Shown here one piece after another: positions 45,540 through 58,244 of a stretch of 64,000 nt of DNA (its first letter is position 1; each line of letters begins with the position of its first letter). Source of the DNA: Drosophila persimilis (taxonomy: Eukaryota; Arthropoda; Insecta; Diptera; Drosophilidae); assembly GCF_003286085.1 (NCBI RefSeq), contig NW_020825317.1, forward strand, positions 4,340,001 through 4,404,000, given 5' to 3'. The position numbers were made by a program, and so were the translations under genes. The notes beneath the pieces were generated by a model that was given only the letters and a program-made list of their open reading frames with translations, searched no databases and was not told the origin of the DNA.

Positions 45540-47705
45540 GCGACTCCTTTTGACGTCACAAGCGACGGCCTCTGCTGCTGCGCAAATTTAGAGTGTTTTT
45601 TAGCGCATTCCAAAAAACGGCGGCTGCAAGCAAAAGAACCGTTAAGAACGAAGTCTCCCTCTCTCTCTCGGGAGGAACAGCAGCCAGGGAGGAGTGTGGG
45701 AGAGAGAGGGAGTGCTGGCTGACTGGCGTGCGTTTTAGGAATCCAAGGAATGGAAACAGCAACAACAACGCATGCTCTCTCCGCACCAAGCCGTTCTCCC
45801 TCTCTCTCTCTTTCTCTTTGTCTCTCGCTGTGGCACGCGTCCTGTTTTCACTTTCACTTTTCCACACACACCCACAACAAAAAAATTCGTACGAAAAGAA
45901 TTGACCACACACACACATGGATCTCTCTCATTGAACACACTCAAACACAGATACAGATAGATAGCGGCGTTTATAGCCGGACCGATTCACACAGGGGTCC
46001 CTGCTTTCGCCCCTTTATCTACGTTTTGTTTTGATTGCACCGCAGCATCCGCTTCGCAAAAAAATATAATAATGATAAGCGAAATCCGGACCGGCACATG
46101 TTCCATACAACTGTAGACAAATATCAAAATATATATGCTATATAATTTATACACTGATTAAATTATGCAATTATTCCCAGGGTTATCGCCGCCACGTTTT
46201 AAAGGATGATTTTTTTTTGTTCTCGGCTTCCCAGGGGCGTTGTTTCATTTACCGTCTCGTACCGTCCCGATTCGTACTCAAACGCCTCAAACACCGACCC
46301 GTTTCGCGTACCGTTTTATTCCGTTTCGCAAGTAGTCTTCTTCTTCTTTTCCTACTATCACTCCGTTTACCGTTTACTGTTACTATTGCTGCCGAGGTCC
46401 GTTTGCGAATGAGCAGAGACCCAAGAACGCGCTGCAAAGCCACCGAGCCAAACATAGAGAGAGAGAGAGAGAGAGAGAAAAAAAAGAGAGCGTAAACACA
46501 CTCGTGAGAGCCGACCTATGATTGCCCTACCAAGAGAGCAGATATCCGACAAGGATTTACATGATATTCATATAATATATCGAGGGCGATGTAAATACAC
46601 CGCTATTGGAATTTGTCTGTCTCAGATAATTAAAATCACCTCTCACATGCACAGCACATGCAAATCGAAGGGCATTTATCTGTCGCTGTGGCTGGTTCAG
46701 TTTTTATGTGTTCTGGCTCTCTATCCCTCATTTCTCTCTTTTCGGCTTCTTTTGACTCGGAGAGCCATCGCACGGGGACTGGACTGACTGGTCCATTCAA
46801 TGGAGCGGGGGCGGGGACGGGGTTGAGGACGGTGTAGAGGGCCTGGCCAGCGTGTAGAACGAGAAGTAAACAAGAAGGCATAATGCTCAACAAAAATTAT
46901 TCCTGCAGGGCGGAAATCAAAATGCAACTAAATGTGATGTCCCGTCCCGTTCCCCTCTCTATCTAAGACGCGATCACTACTCTCGCTCACCCACTCTGAT
47001 ATGCTGACTAAAGAGTTCTCCGCTTTATGTGTGCCACTTCATCTTCTTCTTTCTTTATCAAAAGTCAGCCAAAAACGGGTTTGTTCGAAGCAAATAACAA
47101 GAATAACCGCTTTAAATACTCTACTAAGTTAGTTTCGCTGACTAAGTACGAAAGAAAGAGCGAGACGGAATGTGAAGGCGAGCAGCTCCAATGACACTTA
47201 TTGCTGCAACGCTGCCGCTGTCCCCCTGCCAGATCCATGTAATTCGAAGAACCCTTAGGAACTTGCTCCCCACCGACCAACACACAACGAAATTCTTTGA
47301 CTGGCGTCATTCTCTCTTTCTCGCTCTGTCTTCCCCCCACTAAAACTCATGGGGCGACTCTTTTATCGGCCGGTAGAAGTCGAGGAAATATGATTATTGT
47401 TCATAAATATTTGTGCAGTGGCGGGACCCGACCCCACGACGACCATATTCGAGGCGACGGTAATCGATGATGATAAAAGGCAAACAAGGAGTGACACACA
47501 CACACACACACTACACAATAAAAAGGCACGTACACGCGGAGGCTAGGCGGCCGAAATCAAGAGGAAATGTAACTTTTAGAGCACTCCACACACCTGCAGA
47601 TCAGTTCAATCTGTATTTGATTTGCACAGCACAGCACCTTGATGTTTTACATATTCATCTTCATTGAATCATTTGTATCTTTTTATTTTATTTATTTTCA
47701 CGACG
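45540..47705. other. Intergenic / possible tweety 5' UTR and promoter region
   Basis: GA/CT-rich and (CA)n stretches (GA run at about 46457-46480, CA at 47495-47510). No coding exon seen. Confidence 0.4.
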
Positions 47706-47710
47706 GGTTT

Positions 47711-47882
47711 ACGTTGTAAGTTTATCGGATCTATCGATAAAATATACTGTCCGGCACTCAGAAATCTACCAAAATATACCGTCTGTCTCATTTAAAAATA
47801 TACCGTAATTATACGGACGAATTCAAGTTCAATTGTACATATTCCTCGTTTTGGATATTCTGTGGAATATTACTAGCTAGTT
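47711..47882 (+). repeat. DRE-containing promoter-like block, copy 1
   Basis: Contains TATCGATA (47732-47739, DREF site) and AAAATATACCG words resembling core promoter motif 6. About 170 bases are homologous to 51770-51945. It ends about 10 bases before the ATG of the small gene at 47892. Confidence 0.6.
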
Positions 47883-47891
47883 AAGACCCTC

Positions 47892-48419
47892 ATGTCGGAA
47901 CTTATAATTTTATCCGATTCTCAAATCGATTTCCTACAAGACTGGTTTAATTTAAGTTTTCATCTTTATTGCACTGCTTATAAAATAAGATTTAAGCAAA
48001 AACAATTTCCACTAAATTTATTTCTTGACACGGTAACGACATGTAAGCTACACATTTTCCACATATTAACTACATTTTGGTGTAATTACCAAAAGCGACA
48101 CCTGAAGGTGTTTTTTTCATATCAGCCCCATGGAAGTGCCAGTTTGAAAAACCTCCGTTGTTTACTTTTTGGCATGCTTTTTTCCGACATTTTTCAAACA
48201 ATTGAGATATTGATGGCAGGATTGATGCTGATCAGGAATTGGTATTCGATGTGGCCTAAGACATCGCTTGAATTGGAAGCTCTACATGATTTCTACATAT
48301 GTAAGTGCATTAGAAAAAAATTGATAACTAAGCGTTGCATCCTCATATAATGGACACCAGTGTCAGCGCAATTTAGCTGTTGCCTATTTTATAAAAAGTT
48401 TTTGTTTTACCAAACCTGA
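47892..48419 (+). CDS. Small two-exon gene, unknown function (155 aa)
   Basis: Exon 1 is 47892-48300; the donor AT/GTAAGTG is a perfect consensus. An intron of 60 bases with a CTAAG branch-like site ends CACCAG at 48360. Exon 2 (48361-48419) stays in frame and ends TGA after LFYKKFLFYQT. A 409-base open exon in AT-rich DNA is unlikely by chance. The protein starts MSELIILSDSQIDFLQDWFN and is rich in aromatic, Leu and Cys residues. It has no signal peptide or recognisable domain, and the segment FGMLFSDIFQTIEILMAGLML may be a buried helix. The acceptor choice is the weak point; reading through the donor gives a 152-aa ORF ending at 48350. A DRE promoter block lies just upstream. I do not recognise the family. 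Confidence 0.5.
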
Positions 48420-48663
48420 AATTTGTTTTTTGAAATAATTGGTTAATGCAACAATACTTTGAGTTTTCGGGCAAACAGCTGACGCAGCCCGATTTAGCTA
48501 TCAATGATTCAGATGTTACACATAAAAGAGGATTTTGCGCTCGCAATACACTAATTGTGCGTTTAACAAGACATGATAATATGTGAAATAATTTTGCGAA
48601 AACGGGAGCACCTAAAAATGGAACGTTTTGTCTGAAAACACAGAAGTAAATTCAAACCGTTTC

Positions 48664-48669
48664 CTTTAT
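48664..48669 (-). terminator. Poly(A) signal of the DDX11 gene
   Basis: AATAAA on the minus strand about 300 bases past the stop codon is the nearest canonical signal. It overlaps the 3' side of the convergent small gene's region. Confidence 0.45.
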
Positions 48670-48971
48670 TCAATAAAGTAACAAAATATAAGTCTAAAGA
48701 GTAAAAATATAATTTGCGGATATCATCACGAAAATTATGGGAACCCACCACTAGAGCGAAAAGTCTTGTAAATACACGGTACATTCGATGTTAGGTAGGG
48801 ACAACTCTGGGCTCCCTCTTTTGGAAACATGGAGTCACATCTGCACATCTCTAAGAACTAATCGCATTCGATTGGTAGAAACACTTTCCGCCATTAATCG
48901 ATGTGTATATATTTAAATAAATTAAATTCTTAAATTAGATCTCCGATTTAAGAAATAAATAAAAATGCGCT

Positions 48972-51673
48972 TCATCTGTTTTTGAAGAAGCGGGCGGTGC
49001 GTGCTTGGACAGCACCAAATGCAACGCCGTTGGGCTCGAAAATGTGTCGGGCTATCCATTCCGGTAGCTTCTCCCGGATCCGGGCGCTGGCATAGCGCTC
49101 GTCGAGTAGAAAGACACATGCGTAGTCCCGGATGTGGCGAACAGAGCGGCCGATGCACTGGTTGACCGCTTTCATGCAGATGTTCTCGTAATACTCGTTG
49201 CCGGCGCCGGAGCCCAGACGCTCATCCAGATAACGCATCCGCTGCTGCAGCTCTGGCGCATTTCGATTCGGATAGGGCAGGCCCACAACGAGCACGGCCC
49301 GTCCCAGGTCGTCGGCAAAGTTCAGTCCCTCGGACAGTTTTCCACCAACGACGGCCAGCAGAAGTGCCCCTCCTTTGGGGACAGCAATAGCCTCTGCATA
49401 CTGCTGCAGTAGCTGATCTGCAGCACCAGAGGATTCCCGGAAGATGCGCTTCTTTCGGGCAATGTTCTGCAGGCCACCGCTCTGCTCCAGGTGGGTGTGG
49501 ACCGTGTCCAGGTACTCGTACGAGGGTAGGAAGCAGACAACGCCCCCGGGCAAGACATTGCAAAGGTTCTGCAGCACCATCGACAGTTCCTTGAGCTGTA
49601 AGAGTGGATTATAGTGGGTCTGGAGTGAGGAATAAGAGTTGCCACCCACCATGGCGGGAGTCCCACGCTGAGCATAGCTGAAGCAGAGGCTGGCCCCAGT
49701 CGGTCCCTTTGCCACGACAAACGGCAGCACAGCATCCGGCGGCACCACATGGCTATAGAAGCGCTCCACCAGCCGCTCTGGGCAGCGGGCGAACAGCTGC
49801 TCCTTCAGCTCCTGCGTGGGCTGCATCGTTCCGCCAGCAATGACAATCTGCACAAGACAGTAAGAAGGTTATTTAGTTGATAAAATAAACGCAAACGAAG
49901 ACTACTCACCGCTCTGGCCTCCGAGAGGATGTCGGCAAAGTGCTCGGCTGGATCAAGCAGCAGATACTTGACCATTCCCGCCTGGGGATTGAGCAGTACC
50001 CTTCCATCTGCCGCATTGCTGGTGAGCGTTTCGATGAAGGCCAACAAAGGCCGAATGGGGGAAGGTGCAACCTGATCGGAGCTGCTGCTCTTTTTCTCCA
50101 TCTGCAGCTCCTCTTCTGCCTCTGCATGGGTCTCGGCCAGCTTGCGCTTTCCATGGGGCTGCTTTCCTAGCGTCTTATGCTGCGTGACCAGGTGCTGCAG
50201 TAGTGTCTGGCGACTGGAGCCGGGCGGCTGGTTCTCGCTGGGACGCGGCTCCCTCTGGGCCCGGGTCGCATGGCCCTGCACCTTCTGGGCAAAGCGCGTT
50301 CGGCCGCAGAACTCCAGCAGAGCGCGCAGATCGATGTTGTCGAAGTCGCCCTCGGACGAGAGCTCGTAGGTGCGCAGCATCCGCACGGACGTGGCTCCGG
50401 CCTTGGGCTCGAGCAGCTTCAGCAGACGGCGCAGCACAAACAGCAGCTGGTTGATGCTCAGGAGATTGCGGGTGCTAAGGCGGCGCGCATACTGCAACTT
50501 GTAGCCGGAGACCTGGTCGCGGGCCAGTTCCAGCTGGGAGCGGGTCAGCTCCGAGCCGTGCAGCTGGGCAATCGAGTCGAGAAGGTTATGAGCTTCGTCC
50601 ACGATCACAACGGAGCCGCGCAGGTCGATGCCCAGCTGCTGACGGGCTGAGCGCTGGAGGAGAAGCTGGTAGGGCAGCAGCACCAGCTGGGCGTCGTCCT
50701 GGGCTGATCGGGAGGCGTAGTAGGAGCAGCCACCGCATGCGGTGCCTTCGACAGCCAGTTCCTCGATGTCCAGGGGCTCGCACAGAGCCACATCCCGGAG
50801 GCTCTCCACCTTCGCGGGCGCCTTGAAGGGGCAACGACTGAGCGAGGCGGCGGATCCAGCAGCGAGACGGGATTTCTTGCTGGGATTGGCCGGTGCCTTG
50901 CTCCGGGCCATGTCCAGGCAGCGCTCGTTAATCAGGCCCACGTTTCGGAGCTTTCGCACCTGCGGATTGATGCACAGCTGCTGTCGGGAGCCCAGTGAGA
51001 CGCAACGCACCCACGCCCCGTGTGGGGTCTTCCGCAGCTCAGCCACGATCTGCGCAAGCTGCGAGTGGGTGCGGCTGCAGAAGAAGATCTGCACGGGGCG
51101 GTAGCGATCCTCGGACTGCTCCTCGGGGCCGTCGCCCAGCTCGTGGTCCGAGTCGGAGTCCGTATCCGCATCGGAGGGATGCTCGTTGTCTACCTGCTGT
51201 TCCTCTTCGGGCTTAGGTCTTGTCCTGAACTTCTGATGCTTTTTCCTTTCCTTGGTTCTCTCCCTGATCACCACCAGCTGTTGTTCTCGCTTGTCCAGCA
51301 ACGAGCAGAGGTGATTCAGTTGCTGAAGTTCCACCTGCTGCTCACGGGACTCACTCTGGGCACTGATCCAGTCCTCCTCCTGGGCACTGGCTGCCTGCAG
51401 GCGGTCCAGCTTCTTTTCCACTTCGACGATGCGCTGTAGCAGCTCAGAGCGAACCAACTCCTCATGCTGGCGCAGCCAGGTGAGGGCCCCGCATGTTAGG
51501 GTCAGGGATTTACCAGTGCCCGTGGGGCTCTCGAAGATGCCCACCTGTCGGCGCTCCAGCACCGAGAAGAGCTCCTGCATCAGCTGCTCCTGGATGGCGT
51601 ACGGGGCGAATGGGAAGCCAAAGTCGGAGGCTCCGGGCGTGGCCAGGCACTGGCGCGGCGAGTATTGGGCCAT
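48972..51673 (-). CDS. CG11403: DDX11/ChlR1-family iron-sulphur DNA helicase
   Basis: Exons 51673-49910 and 49847-48972, a 62-base GT-AG intron, phase 0, 879 aa. The start is MAQYSPRQ; the frame upstream has no ATG, and homology to human DDX11 begins at FGFPFAPYAIQEQLMQELF. Walker A is SPTGTGKS (49-56). Iron-sulphur cysteines are C234, C252, C281 and C316, with spacings (17, 28, 34) nearly those of DDX11. The DEAH box is VDEAHNLLDS (358-367), late motifs are GGKLSEGLNFADDLGRAVLVVGLP (757-779, helicase motif V region), and motif VI is QCIGRSVRH (818-826). A charged insert (about 85-190) is typical of this family and absent from XPD. Known role: XPD-like 5'-3' helicase resolving G4 and fork structures, needed for sister-chromatid cohesion in the nucleus. 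Its promoter has motif 1 at 51761-51770. Confidence 0.95.
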
Positions 51674-51760
51674 GTCCGGACTTACATTTTCCCTAAGGTG
51701 AAAAACAAAATGTCGCGCCAAGACCAAAACAGCAACAATGCGGATGCGGGTGCGGTAGGC

Positions 51761-51770
51761 AGTGTGACCA
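51761..51770 (-). promoter_or_regulatory. Core promoter motif 1 (TGGTCACACT) of the DDX11 gene
   Basis: TGGTCACACT on the minus strand, about 90 bases upstream of the ATG. This is the M1BP/Ohler motif 1 site of housekeeping fly promoters, and CGGTATATTTT (motif 6-like) follows upstream near 51830. The combination fits a broadly expressed helicase gene. Confidence 0.75.
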
Positions 51771-51945
51771 CGGATTTATCGTTAAAATATATCGTCCAAC
51801 CCTCAGAAAAATTCCGTTTGATTTTAAAAATATACCGTAAATATACTGACGAATTCAAGTTCTATTATACGTATTCATCGATTTTGATATTCCGTAGAAA
51901 ATTACTAGCCATTGAGATCTTCCGTCGAATATTACAAGCTATATA
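51770..51945 (+). repeat. Promoter-like block, copy 2
   Basis: Homologous to 47711-47882 in the same orientation (shared: AAAAATATACCGTAA, TGACGAATTCAAGTTC, TACGTATTC). It lies at the 5' end of the DDX11 gene. The two copies bracket the small gene and DDX11. Confidence 0.65.
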
Positions 51946-51959
51946 GATATCTCAGCTTT

Positions 51960-54900
51960 GCCCACTTAAAGTTATCCCATTGACAAATACATTTTTACAA
52001 GGTTAACTACTTTTAAGTTCTTGCATGTATTTTATTTTGGCTTAAACACTAAAAACAAAAAAATACCGTGAGCGGTCACCCAGGCGGTTGTTCAATATAT
52101 ATATATTCATATATTGATATATGAATAAATTTATAGTTTTTTTTAAAAATCGAACAGCCATAGGATGCGGCGTTCATCCATAGCAATGCCTTAGGGCTTT
52201 TTTTCAAAACATCAAATCGAAAGTTATAGTATTTTTTTAATCTCTATTCAGAAGCTATGGAAAATTGTCTATAAATTTAAATTAACTAATATATTATTAA
52301 TTATATTTATTATTTATTTATTATTCTCACTTGATTTTCATTTTGGTAGTGAAACAACAAGTAAATTAAAAAAACGACATACACAGGCGATTCATAATAA
52401 AGTTTATTTTTCTCCAGTTCGAGCACTCTTTTTTTTGGCGCCAACTATTTTTCTGGTTAAAAGTATCGAATAAAAGTAAAAAAACCGGAGATTATCCGTA
52501 TGAGTAATTGTTATGTTAATCTGTTGGGCTTGGTAATATTCAAAAAAAGAACATAAACAAATTTATTGATTGCGAATTAATGTGCATTAATTTATTAATT
52601 GGCGTTAATTGGTTTTTTGTAGATGCCTAAAATCTCAGCCGACGCCGCCGCAGAGGCACATTAAACGCCATTTCAAGATGGCGGCCACGGCTGCGAAAGG
52701 GTATGCGCGAGTTTCGAGAAATTTCAGGTGTTACGTGGATCCATATCCATTGGAATTAATATATTACCCTCGTGTTGTCCCGTTCTCCCGTTCACGTGGG
52801 CGTTGCACAAACAAAAGGTCGAGCTTTGCTCACGGGCCGCCACCAGCAGCCTGACCTTCTGCTGCACCTCCATTGACCCAGTGACTGACTGACAGATTAA
52901 CTGAGGCAAACTCTGATTGACGGGCCTGCATAATGCCCGCGATCGTGCCACTACAACTCATCTCTCTCCTCAACGTACAACGTGTTACCTGTGCGTCCTG
53001 CCCCACGCCTCCCGCTGGTGTTTGTTACGGACCATTTGGTGAGACAAAACGCTCTGCCATCAACGTGAGGCATGTTGTAAGTATGTAAATTGTACATGTG
53101 TGCGTCAAGAATGTGCGTCAAGTGCAGACACATTAATCACACGCGTGCAACGGTTGCACACGCAGGAGGGAGATAGGGGGGGGACAGCAGACAGCTGCTG
53201 CCCATGCGCGCGCCCATTCTGATATATTTTGTGACCCTGAAATAATGTCTGAAATTATTTTCGTGGTTATCTGTTGAAAACTAGAGAATTTCTAGGAAAA
53301 TATAAAGATCATCATTTCAGGATAGAATACTCTTTAGAATTGCAATAATCCCAAGATTCGTATAGGTTTTTTTGGATTCGGCCTTCAGATTACGTTTCCT
53401 TTCGCTGCTCATACACACATATTGGAAGACCCCACAGGAACACTGCCGCAGATGCATAGCAGTTTCCATTGAATTTTTCCATGTCAATTTAAAGTTGCCA
53501 ATCCGGGCCAAATCTCCATGCATGAGTGGGACAGACTTGAGTCGAGCATCGGGACATTTCGCCAGTCCAAAGATTAGGCGCACAAATAGTATATAAGAAG
53601 TTTAAGTGATTATTTAAATGACCTGAGAGTCCCTAAAAGATTTTTATAGGAGTTTCCCTTGTGAATTTGGAAAATATTTGCGAATCTATGTTTTTTCAAA
53701 GAAAATAGTTTTAAGAAGTTGCAAAAGGTTTTTTGAATAAATAAATGGTTTATTTTTAATGCCCGAAGAAGCGGCAGACACAACGTTGATGAGAAGTTCC
53801 TTTAATGATCTCCAATGAAAAGAATTTATGTTTAAACACGCTAAAAAGGGGAGAAACCAAGTTTGGAAGACGTTAATTGAATGATCTCCAATGAAAATAG
53901 TTGATGTTTAATGACAAAAGAAATCATGCCTGTATCATGCAAACTTCTGCATTGTGCATTTTTCAAAACTCGATTGCTTTCTCGAATAGAAAAGGTTTAT
54001 TTTATGTATAATTTTTTGCCTTAGTTTTAATAAAGATTCCTTATGTGTGTTTGATAATATGCACCAGGTCCATTAATTTAGAAGTTTTCCGAAACGCTTT
54101 CCTGATTCAATTTCAAATATTTTGCAGATACTGCACTCCACCTAATGATGGTGAAATTTCCATCCTGCTGTCCAGTGCCCGACCTGGCCATGCCTTTCAA
54201 TCTCGACACGACCTTCAGTCAGCGACTGTCTTATTGACTGAGTCACCGACCGACTGACCGACCGACCGACCGACCAAGAGCACCAAGAGCCTCGGAGCAG
54301 GAGAACCTTGGCAGACAGCAGGTCGACGTTGATGGTCAGAGGCGGTGTGCCGCGCTGTGGTGTGGGGCACTGACTGTCGCTAATCTTGAGCCTTTCGGCC
54401 CCCGAAAGACTTTTCCCATTTATCACAATCGCACTTGTCGTTGTTTTTGTGGCTTTGGTGGCATAATTTTTCACTTAACGCACGACTATAAATACCCCAT
54501 GCTGCAACACATGTAAGACTCTATCTAAATTCAAATACAAACACGATTGTGCCTGTGCCTGTGCCTGTGCCTGTGAACGTACCAGTACCTGTGACTGTAC
54601 GGTGTGTTTCTGTACTGTGATTGCTAATAGTTAACTCAATGATAATGCGTTTTTGTTTTTATTTATTGCCGATATTTTATGCGATTAAATGCCATAATTT
54701 ATCAGAGCAGTGCTCGCTCGGATCGGTTCTTTGGCTCGTATTTCAGTTTTCGTATATCACAGATTTCTTGGACATTGAAACGGTTCACCCTGATGACGCT
54801 TAGCGCGATATCTCCTCCATTGGTTCTTCAATCATATTCTACTTAAAGAAAGTCTACAATCTGTTTCTTACGTGTAGGTCCTGCAGGTGCTGCCGGCAGA

Positions 54901-55471
54901 CCCCCGCGGTTGATTAGAGTTTCTGTCTTCGCTTGAGGGCATCGGAACTCAGGATTAATGGAACCCTAAGCCTTATCGAACCCTTAAGCCTACAAAGACT
55001 GAGCCTGCAACCGTTAAGGGGCTGAAGTATTTTTAGTAGGATGACTAACTGCAGAGCCGGATGCTGTATAGTAAGGGCTAGCAAGAGGCTCCCATCGAAT
55101 CATCGCCCATCGAATTGGTGACCCAATCTATGACACATTTTGCATTGAGAAGGATTTGGAGGCATGTTCTGTTGTTTTGTTCTTTTTGTTATTACTGTTA
55201 TGACATTCAATAAGCAATTAGGCATTAATCATGGCCGGGGGGAGCATTAATCACCCAAGCAGCAGCAGCCTCCAGTCCCAGCCTCAATCTCAAGCGCCGC
55301 AGAAACGATCGAGCCTTCAACTTATGCATATGAGCAGCAGAGCAGCAGAACAGAAAGCCAGCAGCCAGAGGGATGGTGGGGCCTGCTGCCTCCAACTGAA
55401 CAGTCACTGATCGCACACCCTCGGGTAGACAGAAAGAGAGATCCCAGGCTTGCAAGAGAGACACAGCGTAG

Positions 55472-55514
<43 letters not shown>

Positions 55515-55850
55515 AGACATGATGTCATCGTCTGTTTATAAGTCAGCCGCGTCAGCGATGCAGATCAGGTACGATCGGTGATCGGGCGATCGGAGCGGAG
55601 CGGATCGTGGTTCGTGGCAGAACCAAACGATTGTCCCACGCCCACGCCGAGCCACGCGCCAAGAACGAAAATAATCTCGGGTAAATAATCAGAGGCAGAG
55701 GCAGAGGCAGGTCAGGTTGGAGGTTGGGTCCCCCGCCTGGTGCAGGCCCCCAGGGGCCAGATGACGTTGTTCGGACAGTAGCCGACAGATCGATCGTCCG
55801 ATGGAAACCATAGAGTTTCATCCCAGAGGAAAGACTGAGTTTTTTGGATA
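51960..55850. other. Intergenic between DDX11 and Atf3
   Basis: AT-rich. It has a local duplication (53801-53838 and 53881-53918), GACC repeats at 54243-54274, TGTGCC repeats at about 54547-54573 and a GA run at 55477-55510. No exon with splice or homology support was seen apart from the weak peptide candidate at 54639. Confidence 0.45.
54639..54803 (+). CDS. Candidate short secreted peptide (54 aa), uncertain
   Basis: A short frame starting MIMRFCFYLLPIFYAIKC, which resembles a signal peptide, then HNLSEQCSLGSVLW and an acidic end DIETVHPDDA. A TATAAATA box lies about 150 bases upstream (54487-54494) on the same strand. No family is recognised; chance is quite possible. Confidence 0.2.
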   Translation: MIMRFCFYLLPIFYAIKCHNLSEQCSLGSVLWLVFQFSYITDFLDIETVHPDDA

Positions 55851-55859
55851 TTAAATTTG

Positions 55860-58206
55860 AGTTTTTATTGTAGTTCTTTTATGTGGTTTCTGTGTGTGAT
55901 TTCGGTTCTGGTCGGATCGGATCGGATCGGTTCGGAGATGGATTACAGAGACAGTTAGAGATATACAAGATACAGTTACAGTTACAGTTAAGTAAGAGTT
56001 ACAGTTACAGTTACAGCGACAGTTAGAGATACGGATACAGGATACACATTGGAGCTGCGTTTTGTCAGGGTTTGCATTATAGTTTATCAGTTACACATGG
56101 GTTTCTGTTTTTTGCTTGATTGGTTTGGATTGGATTGTTCCTCTTTTTGCTCTCTTCTTATATGTAGTAGTAGTCGGCTAGATCTATTTCCCGTACGGTT
56201 TTGCTCTGGTCAAAACCACACAAATAACATCTGGGACTCTCTTTTCAAATAACAACACTCTCTCTTTATCGTCCTTTCTTTCTTTCTTTCTTAGGGGTTC
56301 TCTTTTTTTTAGCACAGTTTGTGGGAGTTTTCTTTTTGTTTTTTTTTGCTTGTTTTTTCTCTTGTGGGGCTGGTGGTGGAAAGACAGACACATATATTAC
56401 ATTGGATCTTTAACTTTATATATCTTTTAAATATCTTTAAGCAATATACATATGGCTCTATAATCTATACAATCAATGGGAAGTTCTTTTGGGTGTTCGG
56501 TGTTCTGCGGTTCTGCCTGCAGCTGGTACTCTATGGGGGAGGGGCTCTATGTTTAAACACTTAACCAACACTGATCGCTATCGCATATCGATATTTATCG
56601 TGGATCGTTAAATTTGTTATGTCCAGGTACTTTTGTAGCGCTTTCTTTTGTTACAACAAACAGCAAACAAAATCGTTCTTGTGTGTAGCCTACAAACTAA
56701 AAGTTAGAGAATGAAGTCAAGGTCCAGTTCCAGGTCAGAGGTCAGTATCCAAAGGTCTGTGGGTAAGTCGTTGAGGTGAAATGAGGTGATGATTCTGATT
56801 CTATTTCTGATGATGCTATATGTCTATTCTTCCTCTCCCCCTCATTTCGCAGCTGTAGGCAGACCCCAAAACGCATACAAAACTCAGCATATTTTTAGGC
56901 CATATATGTATGTCATATTATATGTATTATATGTATTCTATGTATTAGATATCGATTAATAATCGAAAAACAAAATAAACAAATGGGTACAAAAAAAAAA
57001 GAAAACAATTTACAAGCGAAGAACTCTTTCCTCCACATCCATCTTCTGGGAGGGGTGTTTATCATGGGCTGATCATGGAGTTTTTGATTGCATAATAGCC
57101 ATTTATAGTTACGATTTTACAGCTTTGCATTACATTTACAGTTTACAGTTTAAGTTTACAGTGTGGTTTTACAGTTAAATTTAACATTGCCGAGGTAGGC
57201 AGCTCCTTCCACTCGCTACACCTGAGAGTCTGTTTCTGTTTTGGTTGGAAGCTTGGATCAAAGCATAATATCGTATGTGGGCGAGTGGAGCGGTCGGAGT
57301 CTCTGCACTGATCCTCTATATAGGGTTTTGTGTGTCGTGTGTGAGGTAAAGTTTTTGCTTAATTTCAAATGTTCTCAGGTAACTCTCTTCCCATTTTCGA
57401 ACACTCCTTCGCTTCGGGAACTGGGGGAAAGTCATGACTCCTTTGGATGCTCTAACAATCAAACCTATTCAAGGCAAATAGGCTGGGCACAGGGGTGGTG
57501 TGGGTGTACAAAGGTTCATTGTTAATGGTTCAAGGCTCAAGGTTCAAGGTTCAATGGTGATATATGTATGTATGTATAACATTTATGGTATAGGTACAAC
57601 TAGAGAAAGGCGTGTGCAGAGCTCTGTTAAACATTTACATATGGTTGTAGACATAGATATTGGTATTTTTTTTTCATATATAGTAATATATAAATATTAG
57701 ATATAGTTGTTTCTTTTTTGTTTATCGGTTATTCTTTAGTACAAATCGAGGCAATTACAATTACAAATTACAAACAAAGCACTTTTTCTTTTCTTTTCTG
57801 TTCCGTTCTTTTTTCTATCTGTGTGGGTATATGATCTTGCTCCTTTAGGCCACTTTTTGGTGTTCACAGCTGTTTTGTTTTATACACATGTAGAACCTTG
57901 CATATGTATTAAATCTGTATAAAGGTATAACGTTTTTTTGATCAGGCAATAGACACACACAAATATACATAGGTATATGCATATATAAATGGTACAGGCA
58001 TCATATGGTCTCCTATATGTATATCCTATATATAGTATATATAATAATATATCATTTACAAAAAGTTTCACATTTGTTTTTTCTTTCTTTCTTTCATTAA
58101 ACTGTAATAAGGCGCAAGTTTTGAAGGATTTTTGCAGTATTTAGCAACACTTAGTGGTCATCGAAGTATTCGATCGTTCTATAGACTACAAGTATACCTC
58201 TTCATC

Positions 58207-58244
<38 letters not shown>

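Noticed and set aside
55535..55575. TATAAGTC box followed by ATGCAGATCAG/GTACGA, a possible first exon
   Set aside because: No downstream plus-strand exon could be supported before the Atf3 region.
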